From assembly GCA_013285645.1 (NCBI GenBank), contig JABDHJ010000006.1, positions 53,550 to 117,549 of the forward strand: 64,000 nucleotides of DNA, in the 5' to 3' direction. This document shows positions 25,564-34,308 of the stretch, piece after piece. The stretch is from Verrucomicrobiota bacterium (lineage in GTDB: Bacteria; Verrucomicrobiota; Verrucomicrobiia; Methylacidiphilales; UBA1321). The position numbers and the translations under genes were made by a program. The notes beneath the pieces were generated by a model. The model was not told the DNA's origin, searched no databases, and saw only the letters and a list, made by a program, of their open reading frames with translations. The first letter of the stretch is position 1. The number at the start of each line of letters is the position of its first letter.

Positions 25564-28158
25564 TCAGCGCGCGCTTTTTTCTCGCCGTTCAATAGTTTTC
25601 CGCATTTTTTCGAAATATTCGTCTTGGAGACGATCTAGAAACTCAGATGCAGATTTAGCGTCCTCTGTACTAGTGGCTTTTCTAAATTGTTCGCCGTTTG
25701 CTTCAATGGCATACTGTTCGGATGAGAGAATCTCATCTAGCACGGTTGGCATTGCCAGTGCCATAGCGTCATCGTAATGGTTTAAAGTAGTTGTGACTAA
25801 ATAATCTCGAATTTGTCTCTGTACGTTTGTTCTCGGCATTGCCCACATCAACCGTGTGAAAATCTCCTTGTCGGGGCCTAAGCCCACCAACAAGTCAACA
25901 AGGCCGATAAATCCAAGCTCCGAAATAACACTCCCGGTTAATTTTTCGAGATCTTTTGTTGAGTGGATAATTCGTTGAAGGCGTCTATCCGCCGTTACGA
26001 AAAGCGACCGTATGCCACTAGCTGCGTCGCAAGATAACTGCGTAAGCTGCAAAGCTTCGTGTTGAATCAGAACACGATCCTTGTTCTTGCCGAAAGATAA
26101 TGCCTGTTCATAACCGGACAGTAAGTGATTGAATATGTGCGAAAAATCCGAGTGATTCTTATAAAAGAAACGCTCCATTTCCGCCTTAAATCCTTCTTGT
26201 TGCAGAAAAGCTATCAATTCTTTTTCATTCCGATAAGGAGCGATCTTAAATAAAAATGCGGAAAAGGAATGAGGACTGGTCTCCCCTCTCTTAAAAAGTG
26301 AAGAGAACGCCCCAACATATACATTAGTATTCTCAGCACCATAAAAAGAAATGTGCTTAGCCATGAATACTGGCTCTTCTAGCTTGAGCTGCTTAACCAA
26401 CTCGATTGCTTTTTCTCTATGTTTTAGGATTTCTTCTAGGAATTCCGCTCTAATCTCAAATTCACATTTTTGACGTGCATTTTTAGCCGCTGACTTCAAT
26501 CGCTTTATAGCGGACAAATAACCGTGATGCATAGGATGTCCTGGAATAATCGCGGGAAGCAGGACGCTGGCATCAAAATATATTTTAGTCGGCAAAGTAT
26601 AGGCATGAGCAATTGTCTGTCGTGGTGAGGCTAAAAGAATTTGAACTGTTATAGCCGTTCGAGACATTTCTGCTAACGCTGTTGCTTGAGCGTTATCTGG
26701 ATGACGAATGACGTGCAAGAAACTTTCCAATAGAGCTTTCTCCACCCCGACAGGCACTCCTTTTCCTTGCAAGAGACTACTTATAGTCTCCTCAACTGCT
26801 ACGCCTTTAATCGCCATCGAACCTGCATATTGTGGAGCTAGATCCCACGACCGAATAATAAAAAGATTCTCCCAGAGTTCTTTTAATAAAGGGCCGTACC
26901 GAGGTTCGAGGGTGATTCCCTTAAGGATCTTAACTCTATCAGTCGTGCCAGATGCCAATATGTTCAGTGTTTTATCAAAACTATCATTGTTAGTTGCCGC
27001 TTTGCTTATGTATTTTCCTAAATCACGAATTTGCCCTGCGGCGAGGAGCCGTCGGGAAGATTGCTCAAATAGAGCCACTGCTTGATCTTTTTCGATGCCT
27101 AATAACTGCCGCAGGCTTTCTACTACGGATATCTTGTCGACGTTGCCTCCGCCCCATTCATCGAGTACCGATAAAAGCGCGCCATCTTGAACCATCTCAA
27201 GAGCAGGGCGCCTAATATGATCTGGAGTCGATGACTGAGCAAAGGTGAAGGCGATCATTCGATGCAAGCAAGAATTGGGTAAGTCTTTAGGAATTAGAGC
27301 GTCCGCATGCGTCTGTTCAGGAAGTGGGGCGGGCACCTCAGTAGCAACGCGAATAGATCGCCATAAATTCTTATGCAGATCGTTAGGATCGTACGTTAAA
27401 ACTTGTATATTAACTTCCGAAAGCGCAGTTAGCAGCCGTTTATCATGGCCATCTGGAATTATAGCTAAGTGCATTTCCGGAAAATTTGGGCCGAAGGCAG
27501 CCTTGTACGTATCAAGCACAATTTGAATAGCTGGATCAAAAAACGAAAACCCTATAAAGAGAGTTGGACGTTGTCTTAATATTTGAGTTAAAAAATCGCG
27601 ATATGTAGAATTAATTTTTAACTTATCATAATCGCTGGAATCTAACACGATGCTACTAGGCACTTCGTATCTGCCATGTATGCGCGCGACAAAAAACTCG
27701 GTGATGCCCGCGCCGTATTTCATTGTTTCGTCCCCCAGTTCTATCTGTAGAGGAGATATATTGCGAAAGGTAGCGATCGCTGTATGCAAGACACGATCGT
27801 AATTCGTCGTTAACATACCCGAGAAGGGTAATTTCGACAGCGACTTAAGTTGGTTTATATCTCCTGAAATGTTACTAAAAGTATCTGCTATTCGAGCTAG
27901 GCGAACTCCAATAGGTATTTTTGTGCATAGCTTGTAAACAGCGGCAGCACCTAAATAATCGCCTTGGCTTACTTTGTCCAATATCAGATCAGCTGACAAA
28001 GAATCATGGAATTCACGACAAACCCCAGCCATTCCATTTAATAAAGCTTCCCAAGTTGGCATTCCAACCCGTGCACTAACCCCAGCCCCCGCGAACAATA
28101 ATGATCTAGATTTAGCGGAAAACGAACGAATCTCTATTCCTAATTCTTCCGGTGTCAT
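25564..28158 (-). CDS. SIR2-PIN fusion protein, putative defence effector
   Basis: Protein of 864 residues from the ATG at 28158 (a TTG at 28206 is less likely). Residues 15-275 form a SIR2-like NAD-binding domain: FAGAGVSAR (22-30), TTNYD (117-121, predicted catalytic Asn119), RIHGRYE (159-165, predicted His161) and GFSFFD (203-208). The middle (280-520) is helical with no Walker motifs. Residues 522-760 resemble a PIN nuclease: IYFDAS (Asp529), an acidic EFLEE stretch (572-576), Asp694 and VTADRRL (721-727, Asp724). The pair suggests NAD depletion plus RNA cleavage, as in abortive-infection systems. The gene is clearly AT-richer than its neighbours and uses ATA, TTA and AGA codons freely, so it was probably acquired by transfer. 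No partner gene is adjacent. Domain calls are by motif only. Confidence 0.75.
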   Translation of the reverse strand: MTPEELGIEIRSFSAKSRSLLFAGAGVSARVGMPTWEALLNGMAGVCREFHDSLSADLILDKVSQGDYLGAAAVYKLCTKIPIGVRLARIADTFSNISGDINQLKSLSKLPFSGMLTTNYDRVLHTAIATFRNISPLQIELGDETMKYGAGITEFFVARIHGRYEVPSSIVLDSSDYDKLKINSTYRDFLTQILRQRPTLFIGFSFFDPAIQIVLDTYKAAFGPNFPEMHLAIIPDGHDKRLLTALSEVNIQVLTYDPNDLHKNLWRSIRVATEVPAPLPEQTHADALIPKDLPNSCLHRMIAFTFAQSSTPDHIRRPALEMVQDGALLSVLDEWGGGNVDKISVVESLRQLLGIEKDQAVALFEQSSRRLLAAGQIRDLGKYISKAATNNDSFDKTLNILASGTTDRVKILKGITLEPRYGPLLKELWENLFIIRSWDLAPQYAGSMAIKGVAVEETISSLLQGKGVPVGVEKALLESFLHVIRHPDNAQATALAEMSRTAITVQILLASPRQTIAHAYTLPTKIYFDASVLLPAIIPGHPMHHGYLSAIKRLKSAAKNARQKCEFEIRAEFLEEILKHREKAIELVKQLKLEEPVFMAKHISFYGAENTNVYVGAFSSLFKRGETSPHSFSAFLFKIAPYRNEKELIAFLQQEGFKAEMERFFYKNHSDFSHIFNHLLSGYEQALSFGKNKDRVLIQHEALQLTQLSCDAASGIRSLFVTADRRLQRIIHSTKDLEKLTGSVISELGFIGLVDLLVGLGPDKEIFTRLMWAMPRTNVQRQIRDYLVTTTLNHYDDAMALAMPTVLDEILSSEQYAIEANGEQFRKATSTEDAKSASEFLDRLQDEYFEKMRKTIERREKSAR

Positions 28159-28501
28159 GGTATTGGCCTTAGTCCTGTTTGTTGTAGTCGAGCATCGTTT
28201 CGACAATCAATAATGATAGATTATGCGATGGCCCCATTATCACATTGGCTTAGAAGTCAGTCGGTGGAATGGAAACGTGGGTTTATACTGTACTATTAGA
28301 GAACAGCGTCCATCTTCATTTTATCATCAATTATTAACAAACTTAAGCTTATAGAGGGTAAAATGGTCAGTCCCGAATGTTGAGAAAAAATTAGCGGGCC
28401 GATCGAAAGGGCGGATGGATCGAGCGCTGCGGGACGGGCGTTATGTGGCCCTGCCTGAAGTGCTGTCACCCCTGCCGGGGTGAGCGATTTTGGGAGCAGT
28501 T

Positions 28502-28599
28502 CCGGTGGTGTCGCCCGCCACGGGCTCAACCACCGGCTAGGATTGTGCTATTCCTCCGGAATGCCCAAAAAAAGATCAGCGACTTTTGCAGAGGTCTCC
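28502..28599 (+). repeat. Composite dispersed repeat, copy 1
   Basis: A segment of about 98 bp that begins CCGGTGGTGTCGCCCGC, forms a CCGGTGGT/ACCACCGG stem, continues through GGCTAGGATTGTG and ATTCCTCCGGAATGCC (itself palindromic) and ends GACTTTTGCAGAGGTCTCC. A second copy of nearly the same length lies at 48776-48874. It is non-coding and carries no transposase. Confidence 0.75.
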
Positions 28600-28923
28600 G
28601 TTGGGATGGGATAGGGAATTGGGTAAGTGGATTATTTCGCGCAACGACGCTACGGTCGCGACGGGGAGGCAATGGAATTGCGCAGACAAGTGCGTTCCCA
28701 AGCACGCACGCGTGAAGCAACTTGGGAACGAGGGAAGAGTGTGCAACCGCTTTCAGGGTTGATCGCTTTCGACGTTGAGTCCCTGGGTGGCTTTTTGCTC
28801 GCGACCTTGGGCTATAGGATTTGATCCCTTCGGGGTAACGGGGAACTGCATCGTTAGGGCTGAGCTTGTCGCGCGCACATGTGGCGGGATCTGTTCTGCG
28901 AGGCGAAGAAAAGGCAGACGGAA

Positions 28924-28952
28924 CTGATCCTTCGACGGGCTCAGGATGACGG
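28924..28952 (-). repeat. 29-bp dispersed repeat, single copy
   Basis: Contains the minus-strand form of the 29-bp sequence CCGTCATCCTGAGC...GTCGAAGGATCAG, with GG in place of AA in the middle. The same unit recurs at 33147, 42441, 56184, 56268, 57824 and 57950. Confidence 0.8.
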
Positions 28953-29054
28953 AATGGGGGAGTGGGAGTCGGGGTGACCAATCCGCCAAGACTGGTTTTA
29001 AGTGGCCCGCAGTGCTGTTATCCCTTGCGGGATAAAATCCCCTTATCACATGGA

Positions 29055-29088
29055 CCGGTGGTGTTGCTGCTGCTCAAACACCGGCTAC
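29055..29088 (+). repeat. Degenerate copy of the CCGGTGGTG stem repeat
   Basis: CCGGTGGTGTTGCTGCTGC followed by ACACCGGCTA repeats the stem that opens the composite element at 28502 and 48776, but the rest of that element is missing. Confidence 0.5.
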
Positions 29089-29149
29089 TATACTGACACG
29101 CCTTCGGCGTGTACCCTAGGGACTGTTAACACTACGCTCAAAAATTCTG

Positions 29150-29362
29150 CAACCCCAACGGGGTTGTGATCACTCAGCCCAGGGTTGGCGCGTCCGCGCC
29201 TACCCTGGGTAGAGGCCGGGCGGGCTCTACTCTGAAAGAGTTGAATCCGGAGCAGCAGGAGCAAGCTTCAACCCCTTCAGGGTTGTTCCCATTTTTGATT
29301 GACCCAGGGTAGGCGCTGCTGCGCCAACCCTGGGCTAAATGATTGCAACCCCGTTGGGGTTG
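29150..29362. repeat. Cluster of five hairpins in mirrored order
   Basis: From the left: CAACCCC/GGGGTTG (29150-29166), CCCAGGGT..GGCGCG/CGCGCC..ACCCTGGG (29178-29209), a central CAACCC/GGGTTG (29269-29285), CCCAGGGT..GGCGC/GCGCC..ACCCTGGG (29303-29334) and CAACCCC/GGGGTTG (29346-29362). The outer pairs are inverted copies of each other, so the whole is a 213-bp imperfect inverted repeat built of smaller palindromes. Non-coding. Confidence 0.8.
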
Positions 29363-29588
29363 CCATGAGGCCGCCAAGCTTAAGAGATGACGCGTTGAAT
29401 GTTAGTGTGAACAGGCCCCAGGAAACCACGCTCTCACGAGCGCGACTACATGAGGGACGGCTGAAGGGGTCGATGGCTAACACAGAGAATTAATTGGTTA
29501 CTTGACGTTAACAACGTTGAAGCGCATTTTTCGAGCGGTAAAGCATGGTTGAACCAACAGCAACTGTCTCTTGAGCTTTCAATAAGCT

Positions 29589-32500
29589 ATGAAAAAATCG
29601 TCACCAACTGCCAGTGACGTGAAATTGTGGCAGCGTCTGTTGATGGTGGCGTTGATTGGGACGGTGCCGTTGTTCATTGTTTCCCTGGTGCTGATTTCGA
29701 CGTCTTACAACGGCAGCGTCGATTTTGTTCTTCAAGAACAGCGCGGCATTGCTTTCCAGCGTCCCCTGGAGCAATTGCTCGACTTGGTATCGCGTTACCA
29801 GGCAACGGAACGGCAGACTCTGGCCGGCGATACCCCCGCAGCATCAGGCTTGGCCGATCTCCGGGAGCAGATTGATGATGCCATGGCCCTGGTGGCTAAA
29901 AATTATCAGGGAGATTTGGGACAGGCCTTGGGGTTTACCGACGTGAAACTGGCCTTGCGAAAGCGCGAAAACGCCCGGCTCTCTGTCCTGCAAACCGATT
30001 GGAATAACCTCAAAAGTGCTCCACCGGCGATGGCCGCGAGCAGCGACGCAGCCAGTCCGATGATCGATTCCATTCGCGAGATGATCGCCCATGCGGGAGA
30101 CCTTTCCAACCTGATCCTCGACGAGAAGCTGGACAGTTACTATCTGATGGATCTCACCGTTTACGCGCTGCCACAAGCCCAGCAGCGTTTAAGCGACATT
30201 ACGCTGCAAGTCGGCGACTGGCTGCGCAACGGCCTGACGAGCGCGAACAAAACGCAGATCGCCGTACTTGCCGATTTGGTGCAGCAGGATGACCAGAACC
30301 GTATCGTCAACGACGCACAAACTTCGCTGAGTGAGAACAAAAATGATTACGGCGCCAGCAAATCGCTTCAAAAAAATCTTCCACCAGCCGTGGCCAGCTA
30401 TGCCTCGGCCAATCAGGCGTTTCTTGCCTTGCTCAACCGCATCGCCGCGGGCGGGAAGGTACCGGTGGAGGAGTTTGAAGCGGCGGGCTGGAAGGCTCGC
30501 GCGGAAAGCTTCCGTCTCTCGCAGGTCGGGGAGAACGAACTGGACGAGCTTTTATCAATCCGCATTCGTTCCATCGAAGAGCGGCGTCTGCAATATTATT
30601 TTATCATCAGCTTCACGCTGCTCTTTGCCGCTTGCGTCATGGGCTGGATCATCCGCAGCCTGCTTGACACGCGTTATGCCGAGGTGCTGAAAAATGAGGA
30701 GGAATTGCAGGCCAGCGCGGAAAAATTTGCGAAGGCGTTTCAAGCCAATCCCAGCGGTATCGCCATCACCGACATGGAGACGGGGCGTTATATCGAGGTC
30801 AACGAAAGTTTTTGCCGACTTTATGGCTATTCCCAACCCGAGATGATCGGGCGCACCGGTCTGGAATTGGGCATTTGGGGAAGAGCGGAAGACCGTAACC
30901 GAATGCTCCAGTCGTTGCGCACTAGCGGTTCGATGCGTGATTTTAAGATGCAATCGCATACCCGCGAGGGCGAAACCAAGACTGTTTTAACTAACGCCGA
31001 ACAGATCGAATTAGGAGGCATAAAGTGCATCGTGTCTTTGGTTGAGGACATCACCGAGCGCAAGCGGGCGGAAGAGGCCCTGCGCGAGAAACAGGCCCAA
31101 CTCATTCTCGCCATGGATATCGCCAAGCTGGCCCATTGGGAGTTCGATGTGGCGGCCAACCGTGTCACCGCGGACGAACACCTTTTCCAATTGCTAGGCA
31201 CGACCTCGGCACAGGCAGGAGGGTTGTCCATGGCTCCCGAAGAATATATCCGTAAATTTGTCCATCCGCTGGATGCCGGCTTGGTGGCACGGGAAGTCGC
31301 CCTGGGCGTTGCCACGACCGATCCGAACTTCGCCCGGCAATTTGAGCATCGGTTCATCCGCGCGGACGGAACCGAGGGGGTGATGATGGCCCGCGCCAGA
31401 GTCGTCCAGAGTGCGGGGGGCCAGACGGTCAAAATCTCCGGAACGAGCCAGGACATCACGGAGCAAAAGCGGACGCAGGAGGAAATGATTTGGAAAACCG
31501 CTTTTCTCGAGGCACAGGTGGATTCCTCCCTTGACGGTATTTTGGTGGTCGATGACCGAGCCAAGCGAATTCTGCAAAACGAACGGCTGTTCCAGTTATT
31601 CAAGGTTCCGGAGGACATAGCCCGTGACGATGACGATGTCAAATTACTCCAGCATGTGGCTCAGCAAACGAAGGACCCGAAGAAATTCAGCGAAAGAGTG
31701 GGCCACCTTTATGCGCATCGGGACGAGACCGGGCGCGATGAAATCGAGTTGAAGGATGGGACGATCCTGGACCGCTATTCAGCGCCGGTCTGCGACAAGA
31801 CGGGAAAATATTACGGGCGAATCTGGGCGTTTCGCGAGATCACCGAACAGCGGAAACTGGAAATGCAGTTGAGGCAATCCCAGAAGATGGAGGCCATCGG
31901 CCAGTTGGCCAGCGGCGTGGCCCATGATTTCAATAACATCCTGGCGGTCATCCAAATGCAGGCCGACTTGATGAAGGCCGACGGCAACCTGGTCCCGATG
32001 CACCTGGAATTTGCCAACGAGATTGGCGCAGCCTCCCAGCGCGCCGCCAATCTCACCCGGCAACTACTGGTGTTCAGCCGCCAGCAGGCGATGCTTCTGC
32101 GCAACATTGACCTGAACGACGTCGTCGTCAGCATCACCAAAATGCTCCAGAGAGTCTTGCGCGAGGATATCCAGATGCAGTTCAAGTACGCGTCTCATCC
32201 CCTGTTTGTCCATGCCGATGCGGGGATGCTGGATCAGGTGCTGATGAACCTGACGGTGAACGCCCGTGACGCCATGCCCAAGGGCGGAAATCTTTTCCTC
32301 GAAACTTCGGTGGTGACGTTTGATGATCAGTCGGTGGCGCAGGCCCCCCAGTCCCGCCCTGGCTCCTTTGCGTGCCTGAGCGTGAGTGACACCGGCACTG
32401 GCATCCCGCCGGAAATTCTGCCGCAAATTTTCAATCCGTTCTTTTCCACCAAGGACATCGGCAAAGGCACCGGACTTGGCCTGGCCACCGTGTTCGGTAT

Positions 32501-33050
32501 CGTGCAACAGCACCAAGGCTGGATCAATGTCTACAGCGAAGTTGGCCACGGGACGACCTTCCGGGTCTACCTGCCATGGCTCTCCGCGATAACCGGCAAG
32601 GACAAAGCGCCGAGAACGCTTGTTTCGGTGACCGGCGGCAACGAGACCATCCTGCTGGTCGAGGATGACCAGTCATTGCGCATGTCCATTCACAAGATGC
32701 TGTCCAAGCTCGGCTATAACATCCTTGAGGCCGCCACGGGCCTCAACGCCTTGGAAGTGTGGAAACACAAGCGCAACGAGATTGATCTGCTCTTGACGGA
32801 CTTGATGATGCCGGACGGTATGAATGGCAAGGAATTGGCGAAACGGCTTCTTCAGGAAAATCCCGCCTTGAAAGTGATTTACATCAGCGGCTACAGCGCC
32901 GAAATCGCCGCCCAGGACTTTCCCCTCGAAGAAGGAGTCAACTTTCTGGCCAAACCATTTGAAACCGAGAAATTCGCAAAAGCCATTCGCAATCGCCTGG
33001 ACGTAAAGGGGACAGTCCTGAGCATCGACACAAATTTAGCGGGCCGATAA
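29589..33050 (+). CDS. Hybrid sensor histidine kinase with PAS domains and receiver
   Basis: Membrane-bound two-component sensor, 1153 residues. TM1 is at about 16-38 and TM2 at about 336-357, enclosing a periplasmic sensor region of about 295 residues. Three PAS domains follow (about 375-495, 500-640 and 640-755; the first has [20 protein letters not shown]). The HisKA domain has phospho-acceptor His779 in [14 protein letters not shown], and the ATPase domain has the N, G1 ([10 protein letters not shown]) and G2 ([13 protein letters not shown]) boxes. A C-terminal receiver has VEDD and Asp1071 in [13 protein letters not shown]. No output regulator lies beside it. Its last four codons (LAGR and stop) fall inside a sequence repeated at 28391. 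Confidence 0.93.
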   Translation: MKKSSPTASDVKLWQRLLMVALIGTVPLFIVSLVLISTSYNGSVDFVLQEQRGIAFQRPLEQLLDLVSRYQATERQTLAGDTPAASGLADLREQIDDAMALVAKNYQGDLGQALGFTDVKLALRKRENARLSVLQTDWNNLKSAPPAMAASSDAASPMIDSIREMIAHAGDLSNLILDEKLDSYYLMDLTVYALPQAQQRLSDITLQVGDWLRNGLTSANKTQIAVLADLVQQDDQNRIVNDAQTSLSENKNDYGASKSLQKNLPPAVASYASANQAFLALLNRIAAGGKVPVEEFEAAGWKARAESFRLSQVGENELDELLSIRIRSIEERRLQYYFIISFTLLFAACVMGWIIRSLLDTRYAEVLKNEEELQASAEKFAKAFQANPSGIAITDMETGRYIEVNESFCRLYGYSQPEMIGRTGLELGIWGRAEDRNRMLQSLRTSGSMRDFKMQSHTREGETKTVLTNAEQIELGGIKCIVSLVEDITERKRAEEALREKQAQLILAMDIAKLAHWEFDVAANRVTADEHLFQLLGTTSAQAGGLSMAPEEYIRKFVHPLDAGLVAREVALGVATTDPNFARQFEHRFIRADGTEGVMMARARVVQSAGGQTVKISGTSQDITEQKRTQEEMIWKTAFLEAQVDSSLDGILVVDDRAKRILQNERLFQLFKVPEDIARDDDDVKLLQHVAQQTKDPKKFSERVGHLYAHRDETGRDEIELKDGTILDRYSAPVCDKTGKYYGRIWAFREITEQRKLEMQLRQSQKMEAIGQLASGVAHDFNNILAVIQMQADLMKADGNLVPMHLEFANEIGAASQRAANLTRQLLVFSRQQAMLLRNIDLNDVVVSITKMLQRVLREDIQMQFKYASHPLFVHADAGMLDQVLMNLTVNARDAMPKGGNLFLETSVVTFDDQSVAQAPQSRPGSFACLSVSDTGTGIPPEILPQIFNPFFSTKDIGKGTGLGLATVFGIVQQHQGWINVYSEVGHGTTFRVYLPWLSAITGKDKAPRTLVSVTGGNETILLVEDDQSLRMSIHKMLSKLGYNILEAATGLNALEVWKHKRNEIDLLLTDLMMPDGMNGKELAKRLLQENPALKVIYISGYSAEIAAQDFPLEEGVNFLAKPFETEKFAKAIRNRLDVKGTVLSIDTNLAGR

Positions 33051-33146
33051 AGAGGCGGATGGCCCGGTCGTTAGGTGGTCCGGTCGTAAGGGAGAGGCTT
33101 CAACCGTTCCTCTGGAGACATCTGCAAAAGTTGCCCACTAAACAAT

Positions 33147-33175
33147 CCGTCATCCTGAGCTTGTCGAAGGATCAG
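33147..33175 (+). repeat. 29-bp dispersed repeat, single copy
   Basis: Complete plus-strand copy (CCGTCATCCTGAGC followed by TTGTCGAAGGATCAG) in the gap after the hybrid kinase. A fragment related to the end of the composite repeat (GAGACATCTGCAAAAGTTG) lies just upstream at about 33115. Confidence 0.85.
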
Positions 33176-33210
33176 CTTCCGTTGATATCCGACGCTGCTC
33201 GATGAATCTG

Positions 33211-33636
33211 TCAATTGGGCTTGGCCGCTGAGAAGGCTATCAAAGCGATTTTCTTGCCTACTGTATCGTAGTGGCATTCCATTTGACCACTAATCCTATC
33301 TATCTGCCCCCCATTCTGGGTCATGTGCTGGAATTTAACTGTATAAAGTCCGCCCTTTTTATCAGCATCTTCTACATAGGAAACAATTTGCCACGATATC
33401 TTAACTGAAGGTGGCGGGCCATTTCCGACGTAACTAAAGATGGGGAAACCGTATTTTTCTCCAATTGTATTGTATACGTAATCCCGCATTGCTCCGTCGT
33501 TAGGTCCAATCTTGAAAAATGCCGACTGACAGATCAGGACGCCCACCACTATCAGGATCAGCCATACTTTCCGTGATGGCCTGACACCAAGTAAATAACC
33601 CCACTCTCTTTTTATGAGAGCCTGGATATTTCCCAT
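33211..33636 (-). CDS. Hypothetical single-pass membrane protein
   Basis: Not recognised. It has 141 residues: a short basic N-terminus (IKREWGYLLGVRPSRK), one membrane helix (about 24-42, VWLILIVVGVLICQSAFF) and a soluble domain of about 95 residues, probably outside the membrane, with one Cys (ECHYDTVGKKIALIAF near the end). It begins 48 bp after the stop of the FMN reductase on the same strand and may share its transcript. No clear Shine-Dalgarno. Confidence 0.6.
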   Translation of the reverse strand: MGNIQALIKREWGYLLGVRPSRKVWLILIVVGVLICQSAFFKIGPNDGAMRDYVYNTIGEKYGFPIFSYVGNGPPPSVKISWQIVSYVEDADKKGGLYTVKFQHMTQNGGQIDRISGQMECHYDTVGKKIALIAFSAAKPN

Positions 33637-33684
33637 TTGGAGAAAAAATTAAAGGAACGCTGAAGTTTGGAGCGCTGAGAAATC

Positions 33685-34227
33685 CTACTTCTTCCCCGTC
33701 TTCTCCACAAACTTCGCGAACCCATCGGCTTGCTTCTCAAGACGCTCGATAATCTCCGGTGACTTGATCCGTCCCGCTTCATCCAAATGATTATTGATCC
33801 CCGGAATATTGACCGTCGCGGGGTAAACAATTCCCCGCAGATAGTGCACCAGCGTCGTGAACTGCTCCACCGGACGCACCGCGCCACCGCCGCCCGCCGA
33901 TAGCCCCACAAACGCGAACGGCTTCCCGGCAAACGTCTCTGGAAACTTCAGCATATCGATGAAGTACTTGAACACGCCCGGAAATCCCCCGTTGTACTCC
34001 GGCGTCACAACCAGAATCCCGGTGGCCTTCGTCATCGATTCCTGCATCGAGGCAAAGCTCGCGGGCTTTTCCGCGTAACTCGCCGGATTAAAAATCTCCG
34101 GCGGCAGATTGTGCAGATCGACCACCTCAAGAGGCGTCCCCTTCGCGGCATAAATTTCGGCGACGTGGGCAGCGACCTTACCCGAGTTACTTCCCGGACG
34201 ATTCGTGGCGATGAGTTGGACAATCAT
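33685..34227 (-). CDS. NAD(P)H-dependent FMN reductase
   Basis: Flavodoxin-like reductase of 180 residues (PF03358), reducing FMN or quinones with NAD(P)H in the cytoplasm. The ATG at 34227 places the phosphate-binding loop TNRPGSNSGKVAAHV directly after the first strand, as usual; the longer ORF start adds 14 residues without a match. The second flavin-binding motif is VVTPEYNGGFPGVFKYFID. Divergent from mqo with about 80 bp between them. Confidence 0.88.
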   Translation of the reverse strand: MIVQLIATNRPGSNSGKVAAHVAEIYAAKGTPLEVVDLHNLPPEIFNPASYAEKPASFASMQESMTKATGILVVTPEYNGGFPGVFKYFIDMLKFPETFAGKPFAFVGLSAGGGGAVRPVEQFTTLVHYLRGIVYPATVNIPGINNHLDEAGRIKSPEIIERLEKQADGFAKFVEKTGKK

Positions 34228-34308
34228 GGCTTCAAGGTGCCCACCGCAAATCGTTTGGCAAGTGCCCATGTTCTATATTAGAATTGCTAATTCTCGTCTC
34301 GAACTCCC

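Larger units (their letters stand above)
28159..29588. other. 1.4-kb non-coding region with several repeat families
   Basis: No credible gene. The first 230 bp are AT-rich and probably hold the promoter of the SIR2-PIN gene. From about 28391 the sequence is a mosaic of dispersed repeats: TTAGCGGGCCGAT at 28391, a composite element at 28502-28599, one 29-bp repeat at 28924-28952, a degenerate element at 29055-29088 and a hairpin cluster at 29150-29362. ORFs seen here run through these repeats. The stretch looks like an insertion-tolerant site between an acquired gene and a sensor kinase. Confidence 0.75.

Noticed and set aside
28241..28253. Single TGTGATAATG box upstream of the SIR2-PIN gene
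   Set aside because: Only one half-site is present, without a partner 20-21 bp away, so it is not counted in the AraC regulon.
28526..28981. 151-residue minus-strand ORF in the repeat region
   Set aside because: It runs straight through two dispersed repeats (28502-28599 and 28924-28952), has repetitive low-complexity composition and no start signal.
29150..29362. CRISPR array
   Set aside because: The repeats are palindromes of two kinds in mirrored order with no regular spacers and no cas genes.
28391..33061. Composite transposon flanked by the TTAGCGGGCCGAT direct repeats
   Set aside because: No transposase or inverted ends lie between the copies; the repeat looks like a dispersed family member instead.
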